The position numbers and the translations under genes were made by a program. The notes beneath the pieces were generated by a model. It ran no database searches. It had not been told where the DNA came from and saw only the letters and a list, made by a program, of their open reading frames with translations. DNA of 14,346 nucleotides from positions 1 through 14,346 of the forward strand of contig JBGVBY010000011.1 of NCBI GenBank assembly GCA_045226015.1. The letters are read 5' to 3'. Positions within the stretch are counted from its first letter, which is position 1. Every line of letters begins with the position of its first letter. Of the stretch, positions 7,980 through 14,334 are shown piece after piece. The stretch is from UBA2450 sp045226015 (GTDB taxonomy: Bacteria; Bacillota_I; Bacilli_A; RFN20; CAG-826).

Positions 7980-7994
7980 TAACTCTTAGAGTTA
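7980..7994. promoter_or_regulatory. Perfect 15-bp dyad, possible operator
   Basis: TAACTCT and AGAGTTA flank a single central T at 7987. It lies about 90 nt upstream of the Sel1-like gene, in an otherwise very AT-rich spacer. The short arms with almost no loop suit a dimeric DNA-binding protein better than an RNA hairpin. No well-spaced promoter could be set beside it. Confidence 0.3.
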
Positions 7995-8043
7995 AAAAAT
8001 ATTAATAAAATTTCTTTGTAAAAAAATCGAAAAAGTCGACTAC

Positions 8044-8062
8044 GGAAATACATAGTATTTCC
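8044..8062. promoter_or_regulatory. Perfect inverted repeat just upstream of the Sel1-like gene's ribosome site
   Basis: GGAAATAC (8044-8051) and GTATTTCC (8055-8062) are perfect 8-bp complements around ATA. The repeat ends 11 nt before the GAGGAGG ribosome site (8074-8080). It could be an operator or, in the transcript, a leader hairpin affecting translation start. Confidence 0.35.
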
Positions 8063-8086
8063 TTATATATAGTGAGGAGGTGTTGT

Positions 8087-8497
8087 ATGAAAAACATCAC
8101 AGAAAAAGAACTTCAAAGGTCGTTCTCGGACCTTAAAGAATGCTTCCGAATTCGCGACAAGCTTCTTAAAACAACTGAGAAACTCACTATAGAAGAAAGT
8201 GATTTCATAAAAGGCCAAGCAGAGACTGGATCTCCGCTAGGTGAATTCATTTATGGTTTATACTACCTTTTAAATCAAAATGATGAGAAAAGTGCAGAGG
8301 AATGGTGGAACAAATTCTTCTATCATTCAAACGGAGATGCGCTGTGGATTGCTTCAGGTATCTTTGCTTATCTTGGAGATGAATACTATGATTGGTCGAT
8401 GAAATGCTTGAGAAGAGCTGCATGGAGACAACATCCGATTGCTAAAGGAATGCTTAAAGATATGAAAGAGCATCCATATAAGTTTCCTGAAGCATAA
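8087..8497 (+). CDS. Small Sel1/TPR-like repeat protein
   Basis: A 136-residue soluble protein with no signal peptide. After a helical lead (residues 1-40), residues about 48-128 show Sel1-like spacing: 'QAETGSPLGEFIYGLYYL', 'SAEEWWNKFFYHSNGDALWIASGIFAYLGDEYYDWSMKCLRRAAWRQHPIAKGML'. The elements 'A..G.p...y.lG..yy', 'A..W...' and 'c..kA...hp.A...l' fit two to three degenerate repeats, which usually mediate protein contacts. I chose ATG 8087 because GAGGAGG (8074-8080) sits 6 nt upstream; a GTG at 8072 overlaps that site. It lies alone between the holin and the structured region with its own spacer, so it may be a late prophage accessory gene or the first host gene. Confidence 0.65.
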   Translation: MKNITEKELQRSFSDLKECFRIRDKLLKTTEKLTIEESDFIKGQAETGSPLGEFIYGLYYLLNQNDEKSAEEWWNKFFYHSNGDALWIASGIFAYLGDEYYDWSMKCLRRAAWRQHPIAKGMLKDMKEHPYKFPEA

Positions 8498-8764
8498 TCA
8501 TATGCACGCGAATTATATAAATATAAGTTAATGAAAATCGAAAGTGATCATGTTAAAATTTGTATGCCGCCATGGAAACAACCGATAAAAGTGGTTATTG
8601 AACTGGCGCATAACTGGTTGACAGCCAAATTGTGTTTATACGAAGTATAACTCTAGGCATTTATGGCGTTCGGGTTATTTATATAGATGCATTTAAGGCG
8701 TTCAATTAGGCCATTTGTATTAATTTATTAATACAACGCAAATAGTTCAATTGAGGATGACCCC
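8498..8764. other. 267 nt without a convincing gene, rich in hairpins and short repeats
   Basis: Seen here: TTATAC-gaa-GTATAA (8636-8650); TTGTATTAA (8715-8723) pairing with TTAATACAA (8728-8736) around TTTA; GTTCAATT at 8700-8707 and again at 8745-8752; GAGG (8753-8756) opposite CCTC (8762-8765). A perfect TTGACA at 8618-8623 has no -10 at normal spacing (TATAAC is 22 nt away). A 39-codon frame at 8531-8650 has no ribosome site and is not called. The stretch may be the 5' part of the structured RNA that follows. Confidence 0.4.
8657..8703 (+). repeat. Direct repeat pair, 15 nt, 14 of 15 identical
   Basis: GCATTTATGGCGTTC at 8657-8671 and GCATTTAAGGCGTTC at 8689-8703, 32 nt apart start to start. 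Each carries GCGTT, which can pair with AACGC at 8735-8739. No mobile element is seen around them. Confidence 0.5.
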
Positions 8765-9005
8765 TCTTTGATTAAGTGTGACTCCTGAAATCTAGATTGA
8801 TCACACACAAGACAATCCGACCAAGCGGACATGCAGGCCAAAGGCCAAGCCCATCAGGATGAGCGGCGGATTGTGATGGCATGACTCTCAAATTACAGAC
8901 GTGTAATTGAACATGCAAATTGTAAGAAGTTCCGTGCTTAGCTAACCTTTGGGAAGGCTGTCTTCTTACGAGCAAAAGCCTCAACGCTTGAGCGGGAGGT
9001 TTTTT
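8765..9005 (+). ncRNA. Candidate structured noncoding RNA, family unassigned
   Basis: Read as RNA on the plus strand, this stretch is a chain of strong helices. GTGTGA 8776-8781 pairs with TCACAC 8801-8806. ACAATCCG 8812-8819 pairs with CGGATTGT 8867-8874 and encloses the hairpin GGCC-aaa-GGCC (8836-8846). GCATG 8879-8883 pairs with CATGC 8912-8916 and encloses AATTACA/TGTAATT (8891-8908). GTAAGAAG 8922-8929 pairs with CTTCTTAC 8962-8969 and encloses CCTT-tggg-AAGG. A terminator closes the 3' end. It is visibly richer in G and C than its flanks and has no sensible frame. I see no tmRNA, SRP, RNase P or tRNA landmark. The 5' end is unknown and may reach back to about 8500. Confidence 0.55.
8974..9005 (+). 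terminator. Intrinsic terminator of the structured RNA
   Basis: AAAAGCCTC (8974-8982) pairs with GAGGTTTTT (8996-9004, one G-U). Inside it, CGC-ttga-GCG (8985-8994) makes the tip, and six Ts follow at 9000-9005. It is the best-formed terminator in the left 10 kb and sets the direction of the RNA as plus. Confidence 0.85.
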
Positions 9006-9043
9006 ATTTGGTATGGTATCAATATTTTAATATTGTTGATATT

Positions 9044-9052
9044 TGTTATAAT
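9044..9052 (+). promoter_or_regulatory. Extended -10 promoter of the AlkD-like gene
   Basis: TGTTATAAT (TG at 9044-9045, TATAAT at 9047-9052) is a perfect extended -10 element. The -35 region is poor, as is common with extended -10 promoters. Transcription would start at about 9059, at or beside the ATG. Confidence 0.7.
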
Positions 9053-9058
9053 GCTTGT

Positions 9059-9721
9059 ATGAACTATCAAGAATTAGCCAAATATTTATTCTCCATTCAA
9101 GACAAAAAACACGCTGAATTTTCAGGCAGTCTTTCTAATAGTAATTACATTGTTATAGGTGTCAAAAACCCAGTACTTAGAGAGCTGATTAAAGAACACT
9201 ATAAAGATACCGATTTACGATTAGAAGACTTTGAATGTAGTAAGTATTTAGAAGTAGATTTCATCTACTTTGGAATTGGTCTAAAAAGATGTAAGACTAT
9301 CAAAGAACAATTAGAGTTTCTTGATAGGAATATTAAGTATGCGAAATCGTGGGCGGTTACTGACACGATTAATCATAGTTTAAAGAAGTGTTCGTTTGAT
9401 TTATTTTGGAAGTTCTTTTTGAGGCATTACAAGAACGAACATATATATACTAGACGGTTCTCTTACATCTTTGGATTGATGTTTTATAAGGACGAAAGAA
9501 TTTTAGATATTTTTAACTACTTAAATGAAAACGATGAATATATGGTTATGATGTCAGAAGCATGGCTTTTAGCCACTATAGCGATACCGTTCCCTGAACA
9601 AGTGTTTAAACTGTTAGAAGATTTAAAAGATCAAAAACTTAAGCTTAAAACAATTTCTAAAATTTGCGATTCATTTAGATTCACAAAAGATCAAAAAGAA
9701 CAATTCAAAACATTAAGATAA
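9059..9721 (+). CDS. AlkD-like DNA alkylation repair protein
   Basis: A 220-residue all-helical protein, close to the roughly 235 residues of AlkD-type HEAT-repeat glycosylases that remove alkylated bases from DNA. Family landmarks: 'IGVKNPVLRELIKEHY' (about 31-46), 'SWAVTDTINHS' with W98 and D102 in the W-x3-D spacing of the AlkD active site, 'TRRFSYIFGLMFY' with R132/R133, and 'MMSEAWLLATIAIPFPE' with W169. These correspond by motif order to AlkD's key W, D, R and W, though alignment should confirm this. The ATG at 9059 starts the first family helix. No ribosome site precedes it, and the -10 box ends only 6 nt before it, so the mRNA is probably leaderless. It is likely a host gene. Confidence 0.82.
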   Translation: MNYQELAKYLFSIQDKKHAEFSGSLSNSNYIVIGVKNPVLRELIKEHYKDTDLRLEDFECSKYLEVDFIYFGIGLKRCKTIKEQLEFLDRNIKYAKSWAVTDTINHSLKKCSFDLFWKFFLRHYKNEHIYTRRFSYIFGLMFYKDERILDIFNYLNENDEYMVMMSEAWLLATIAIPFPEQVFKLLEDLKDQKLKLKTISKICDSFRFTKDQKEQFKTLR

Positions 9722-9775
9722 AAATATTTGTTCTAACTGCATCATTGTTTTTTTGATGTAACTAAAATTTCTTTG

Positions 9776-9803
9776 TTGTTATATGCATGCGCTAGTGTAT
9801 AAT
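9776..9803 (+). promoter_or_regulatory. Promoter of the secreted C11 protease gene
   Basis: TTGTTA (9776-9781), 16 nt, TATAAT (9798-9803). The alternative -35 TTGTTG (9773-9778) gives 19 nt. Start of transcription would be about 9810, leaving a leader of about 50 nt. Confidence 0.65.
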
Positions 9804-9829
9804 GTTCTCTTACACGAATGCGCGTTAAG

Positions 9830-9847
9830 CTGTGTGACCACGCACAG
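9830..9847 (+). promoter_or_regulatory. Leader hairpin abutting the ribosome binding site
   Basis: CTGTGTG (9830-9836) pairs with CGCACAG (9841-9847, one G-U) around ACCA. The 3' arm runs directly into the AGAGGAG ribosome site (9846-9852), 9 nt before the ATG at 9862. It could protect the 5' end or tune initiation. Confidence 0.4.
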
Positions 9848-9861
9848 AGGAGACATATTTT

Positions 9862-12800
9862 ATGAATAGCATTTCAAAAAACAAAAGAAAGAAACTTTGT
9901 TTATGCACCATTTTAGGCACGGTTTTTGCAATGGCGGTTGTCTTTTTAGTAAATTCAACGCCTATTTTATTTGGTAACGCAGATACTGTTGAGGAACACA
10001 CAATTACTTTCAATCAAGGTAATGGTGGTACAGGATTCCCATCTTCATATGGTAGTGGTGTTAATAATAGTGGTCATACTAGTTTAGGTAATTCGATCTC
10101 CTTTACTTATAGTAACGCAAAATCAACCTCTAACAAATTTTGTACTTTAGCAAGTGGAGGTTATTTATATAATTCAACAACTATTACTGGTCTAGAATCA
10201 GTAAATGTTACTTTCTCCGGTGGTTCACTTTCTTTATATTCAAGTAAGAGCACAACTTTTAGTGGCAGTGCGAAAAGCTTAACCAGTGGCACTCCATTAA
10301 GTATTGATGCAAATTACAATTACTTTAAATTACTCGCTAGTGGAGAAACAGCGATTGAATCAATTACTGTTTATTACACATGTGCAGCTAGAGAAGAACC
10401 AGTGATTTCTGATGTAACTGATACTATTACCGCAAGTGATTTAACAGCTACAGGCACTTCCTATTCCGATTTCAGTGGAGTAACAAAATCTTCTGACGCT
10501 GTTTATGCTGGTAACAGTGCTAAAGACAGCTCTGGAAATATTCAAATGAGATCAAAGAGCAGCAACTCTGGTATCGTATCAACCGTAAGTGGTGGAACTG
10601 TTAAATCTGTTACGATTACCGTTGGCTCTGGTTCAAACACAATTGATGTTTATGGATCAAATTCTGCTTATAGTGATGCAACCGATTTATATGGTAATTC
10701 TGCTGGAACAAAGGTTGGAAGTGTAACTTCAACAGGAACTGTTTCTTTCAGTGGAGAAGACTATGCTTATGTTGGAATTAGATCCAATAATGGCGCAATC
10801 TATGTCACTAGTATTGATATTGTTTGGACTACTTCAGGTGGAAGTGGTGGTGGAGATACTCCTACCCCAACTCCAGATCCAGAAGCACTTGATTTAACTG
10901 CTTCTTTCCCATACGCCAATACTTATCCAACTTCAATTAATATATTAAGAGAAGATGAAAGTGTTTTCGGAACATTATCCACTTCTATTAGTGCAGTTAA
11001 AACATACATGGACAACTATAGCGAATATGAAATCGCTAAGAATGAATATATTTTAATTGAAAACAGCAATCCTAATGTCACTATTACAAGCATTGATGTT
11101 AAGATGTATCAATATCGTAACTTTGATGTCTATGTTGATGGTTCATCCTCATACATTTATCACGGTGATGGTGGTAGAGATACTTCATCTGATCCACTTA
11201 TCATTAATGTTGAAGTCAATGCATCTAGCAGTGTGAAACTTGTTTCAAATGGTGGTTCAGGAAGCTACTCTTGGAAAGTTTATGGTGTTGATATATATCT
11301 TTCTGGCACCGAAGGTGATGTAAGTGTCACTGGTGTTTCTTTAAATAAATCAAGTACCACAATTGCTCAAGGCAATAACGAACAATTGACCGCGACTGTT
11401 GCTCCTTCATACGCTACAAATAAAGACGTGTCATGGAGTTCTTCTAATACAAACGTTGCTACAGTTTCTAACACTGGTTTAGTTACTGCTGTTAGTGCTG
11501 GCTCAGCAACAATTACAGTTACTACTGATGATGGTGGATTCACTGCAACATGTAATGTTACAGTTACTGCCGTATATCACGTAACAGGCGTTTCTTTAAG
11601 CCCAACCGCTTTAGCGTTACATCCAGGAGAACAAAGTGCTTTAACTGCAACTATTGCTCCAAGCAACGCAACAAACAAGAATATTTCTTGGTCCACAAGT
11701 AATTCAAGTGTTGCTACCGTAAGTAGTGGCACAGTAAATGCTGTCGCTGCTGGAACTGCAACAATCACTGTTACTACTGAAGATGGAGGTTATACCGCTA
11801 CATGTTCAGTTACAGTAACAAACGTTGCTGTCACTGGTGTTACATTGAATAAAAATTCATTAACACTTACTCGTTTAGATTCTGAAACATTAACAGCAAC
11901 TGTTGCCCCAAGCAACGCTACAAACAAGAACATCAATTGGACTTCGTCCAATACAAATGTTGCCACAGTCTCTAATACTGGTTTAGTTACTGCTGTTAGT
12001 GCTGGTACAGCAACAATTACTGCTACCTCAGCTGAAAGCTCTTCTATTAAAGCAACATGTACTGTTACTGTTAATCCAATCGCGGTTTCAAGTGTTTCCT
12101 TAAATAAAAACGCCTTAAGTTTAGGTGTTGGTAATTCAGAAACATTAACTGCAACAGTTTCTCCAAGTAACGCTGATAATACAAATGTCACTTGGTCAAC
12201 TAGTGATTCAAGTGTCGCTACTGTAAGTAATGGCACAGTTACTGGTGTTTCCGAAGGATCAGCAACAATCACTGCTACATCCGTTATGGATAACACCAAG
12301 ACCGCTGAATGCTTAGTAACAGTCAGCGCGGTTACTGATGTCACAATTGACTTAACTGCTCAAGGATTTAGCAATCAACAAGAAGTTACTACTGTTACTC
12401 AAGGTTCATTTACTTTAACGTTTGATCAAGCTTCTGGCACCAATCCTCCAAAATATTACACATCAGGAACTTCGGTTCGTACTTACGCTAATAACACACT
12501 TACTGTTGAAACTTCTGGTTCTGATAAAATTACCAAGATTGTCTTTACTCTTGGTACTACAACAAGCGCAACCCCATCAGTTGATACTGGTTCATATGAT
12601 AGTTCTTCAAAAACATGGACAGGTAGTGCAACTTCAATTACTTTTACAAATGCTTCTAGTGGTCAATATCACTATAAGACTGTCACAATTACTGTGACAC
12701 CTTCTACTCCAGTTGCGGCAACCGGAGTTAGCTTACCAGCCACTCAAGAAATTGGTATTGGTAGTAGTGTGACGCTTCCAGTTACATATACCCCAAGTAA

Positions 12801-14163
12801 CGCTAATACAGGTTTAGCTGTCACTTGGTCTAAAGTATCTGGTTCTAATAAGATTAGTGTTGATTCAAACGGAAAAGTTAGTGTTGATTCTTCAGCGACA
12901 TCTTCTGATACAGCTGTCGTTCGTGTTACATTAACAAGTAATAGTGCATACGCAAACTGCACAATAACTGTTGTCGAAGTTGCTAAAGCAAAATATACCG
13001 TTCTCTTATATTTATGTGGATCTACATTAGAGTACGATTCTGACTATAAATCTCTTGATGGCGCAGCATCTGATGATATGGGAGAAATCCTAAGTGCATC
13101 AGGCACATATAAGAGCGATGTTAACTTTGTTATTGAAACCGGTGGATCACAAAAATGGGAACCTACATATGGAGTTTCTAAAGATAAACTAGAAGTCAGA
13201 CACGTTTCTGGCAACTCATACGCTAAAGATAGTCCAAGCACAATCACAAGTCAGGCTAACATGGGTGAGGCTTCTACACTTCAAACATTCCTTGAATATG
13301 GTTTATCCACATATCCAGCTGAAAAGACTGCATTGATCCTTTGGGATCACGGCGGAGCTATGACTGGTGTTTGCTGTGATGATAACTACAGCATGGAATG
13401 CTTAACTGCTGCTGAAGTTAAATCCGCGGTTAGTGGCGCATTATCTAACTCTGGTATGTCAGGCCAAAAACTTGAGTGGATTGGTTATGATGCCTGCTTA
13501 ATGGCGGTTGCTGATATTGCCTCAGTTAATTCTGACTATTTCAATTATATGGTTGCTTCTCAAGAGACCGAACCAGGAGACGGTTGGGACTATACTTCTT
13601 GGGTTTCTACGTTATACAACAACCCAACAAATACGAGAACAATACTTGAAGGAATAACTACAAGTTATCAATCATTCTATAACGGATATAGCAATACTAG
13701 AGACGCTACACTTGCTGCATATGACTTATCATATATGTCTGCTTTCACAACAGCATTTGAAAACTTTGCAAGTCACTTAACAGATAGTAACTGGTCTAAA
13801 TTGACAACTGCATTTAATAATTCTCTACAATTTGGTGTTACAACTGATAATAATGTAGATCATTACCTTTACGGAATCGCTGATATGAATAATTTTATGG
13901 CGAATGTTACTTCACAAATCAGTTCACTTTCGACTTATACTCAAGCTGTTATTACTGCAATGAATAATTTAGTGATATATAACAAATATTGTACAGATTA
14001 CAACAGCATGACTTATAAACCATGTGGAATATGCGTGTTTATGGGTTATACAGCAAGTACTGTCTATTGGGCGGCAACAGTAAAAGCTGATTATACGACT
14101 AACGATACTAAGTTTAGTACATGGAGAAGTTATAATATTAAGAACGGTGAGTGGAAGGAATAA
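9862..14163 (+). CDS. Secreted Big_2-repeat protein with C-terminal clostripain-family (C11) protease
   Basis: A 1433-residue protein. Residues 1-40 are a signal peptide (KNKRKK, then a hydrophobic core; likely cut after G-N-A40). Residues about 45-325 are two Ser/Thr/Gly-rich beta modules, then a GGSGGG and TPTPTP linker (326-344). A further beta module precedes four Big_2 repeats (about 488-568, 573-652, 655-739, 740-822; period about 84). A beta module (824-950) and a fifth Ig-like domain (952-1035) follow. From about 1041 comes the C11 protease: 'YTVLLYLCGSTLE', H1163 in WDHGGA and C1212 in GYDACLMA form the catalytic dyad. D1210, two before the Cys, matches the acidic S1 residue of this family and suggests cleavage after Arg/Lys. 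No LPXTG or C-terminal membrane anchor is seen. Confidence 0.88.
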   Translation: MNSISKNKRKKLCLCTILGTVFAMAVVFLVNSTPILFGNADTVEEHTITFNQGNGGTGFPSSYGSGVNNSGHTSLGNSISFTYSNAKSTSNKFCTLASGGYLYNSTTITGLESVNVTFSGGSLSLYSSKSTTFSGSAKSLTSGTPLSIDANYNYFKLLASGETAIESITVYYTCAAREEPVISDVTDTITASDLTATGTSYSDFSGVTKSSDAVYAGNSAKDSSGNIQMRSKSSNSGIVSTVSGGTVKSVTITVGSGSNTIDVYGSNSAYSDATDLYGNSAGTKVGSVTSTGTVSFSGEDYAYVGIRSNNGAIYVTSIDIVWTTSGGSGGGDTPTPTPDPEALDLTASFPYANTYPTSINILREDESVFGTLSTSISAVKTYMDNYSEYEIAKNEYILIENSNPNVTITSIDVKMYQYRNFDVYVDGSSSYIYHGDGGRDTSSDPLIINVEVNASSSVKLVSNGGSGSYSWKVYGVDIYLSGTEGDVSVTGVSLNKSSTTIAQGNNEQLTATVAPSYATNKDVSWSSSNTNVATVSNTGLVTAVSAGSATITVTTDDGGFTATCNVTVTAVYHVTGVSLSPTALALHPGEQSALTATIAPSNATNKNISWSTSNSSVATVSSGTVNAVAAGTATITVTTEDGGYTATCSVTVTNVAVTGVTLNKNSLTLTRLDSETLTATVAPSNATNKNINWTSSNTNVATVSNTGLVTAVSAGTATITATSAESSSIKATCTVTVNPIAVSSVSLNKNALSLGVGNSETLTATVSPSNADNTNVTWSTSDSSVATVSNGTVTGVSEGSATITATSVMDNTKTAECLVTVSAVTDVTIDLTAQGFSNQQEVTTVTQGSFTLTFDQASGTNPPKYYTSGTSVRTYANNTLTVETSGSDKITKIVFTLGTTTSATPSVDTGSYDSSSKTWTGSATSITFTNASSGQYHYKTVTITVTPSTPVAATGVSLPATQEIGIGSSVTLPVTYTPSNANTGLAVTWSKVSGSNKISVDSNGKVSVDSSATSSDTAVVRVTLTSNSAYANCTITVVEVAKAKYTVLLYLCGSTLEYDSDYKSLDGAASDDMGEILSASGTYKSDVNFVIETGGSQKWEPTYGVSKDKLEVRHVSGNSYAKDSPSTITSQANMGEASTLQTFLEYGLSTYPAEKTALILWDHGGAMTGVCCDDNYSMECLTAAEVKSAVSGALSNSGMSGQKLEWIGYDACLMAVADIASVNSDYFNYMVASQETEPGDGWDYTSWVSTLYNNPTNTRTILEGITTSYQSFYNGYSNTRDATLAAYDLSYMSAFTTAFENFASHLTDSNWSKLTTAFNNSLQFGVTTDNNVDHYLYGIADMNNFMANVTSQISSLSTYTQAVITAMNNLVIYNKYCTDYNSMTYKPCGICVFMGYTASTVYWAATVKADYTTNDTKFSTWRSYNIKNGEWKE
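11314..12330 (+). repeat. Tandem Big_2 domain repeats at DNA level
   Basis: Four copies of about 252 nt. Copies 1 and 3 share a fully identical 29-nt stretch (11473-11501 and 11977-12005, offset 504 nt, exactly two repeat lengths), with only scattered, mostly silent differences on either side. Copies 2 and 4 are less alike. This suggests duplication or gene conversion between alternate copies. Confidence 0.7.
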
Positions 14164-14189
14164 CAATTCGACAAAGATAAACAAAACAA

Positions 14190-14217
14190 ACTAGCAGTCC
14201 CAAATTGAAGTGCTAGT
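14190..14217 (+). other. Hairpin downstream of the protease gene
   Basis: ACTAGCA (14190-14196) pairs with TGCTAGT (14211-14217) over a 14-nt loop. No T-run follows, so it is not itself a terminator; it could stabilise the 3' end of the mRNA. Confidence 0.4.
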
Positions 14218-14219
14218 GT

Positions 14220-14258
14220 AAAAAACCTCCTGGTGATTGTTGTACACCAGGATTTTTT
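14220..14258. terminator. Strong, apparently bidirectional terminator
   Basis: TCCTGGTG (14228-14235) pairs perfectly with CACCAGGA (14245-14252). Six Ts follow (14253-14258) and six As precede (14220-14225), so it can work on both strands. That fits convergent genes. Confidence 0.85.
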
Positions 14259-14263
14259 AGGCT

Positions 14264-14334
14264 CTTTAAAATCTAGGGTGGTCTAGAGTGGAGTCAAATT
14301 AAAATAACCACAAAACTTTAAAATCTAGGGTGGT
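14264..14334. repeat. 19-nt perfect direct repeat, two copies
   Basis: CTTTAAAATCTAGGGTGGT occurs at 14264-14282 and again at 14316-14334, 52 nt apart. The copy at the right lies in a minus-strand open frame. It may be part of an element continuing past the window. Confidence 0.75.

Noticed and set aside
8531..8650. A 39-codon plus-strand frame (starts MKIESDHVKICMPPW)
   Set aside because: No ribosome binding site, no recognisable family, and it overlaps hairpins. The frame is only an in-frame continuation after the Sel1-like gene's stop. Too weak to call.
8636..8650. TTATACGAAGTATAA resembles half of a loxP arm
   Set aside because: Only about ten bases match and there is no second arm with an 8-nt spacer; a chance dyad or part of an RNA hairpin is more likely.
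8772..8984. Minus-strand frame of 70 codons across the structured RNA
   Set aside because: No ribosome site and no family resemblance; the strong terminator and the helices argue for a plus-strand RNA.
8498..9058. tRNA, tmRNA or CRISPR array in the gene-poor stretch
   Set aside because: No CCA-ended cloverleaf or T-loop signature, no tmRNA ends or tag frame, and no regularly spaced repeats with spacers.
9738..9760. TGCATCA/TGATGTA stem after the AlkD-like gene as a terminator
   Set aside because: The Ts lie in the loop, not after the stem, so it does not fit an intrinsic terminator. It may still be a weak 3' structure.
11790..12344. Long open minus-strand frame of 184 codons inside the Big_2 region
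   Set aside because: It is the mirror of Thr/Val/Ala-rich repeat codons on the plus strand, with no ribosome site or family resemblance.
12422..12697. Plus-strand 91-codon frame inside the protease gene
   Set aside because: Out of frame with the large secreted protein, Leu/Gln-rich, without start signals.
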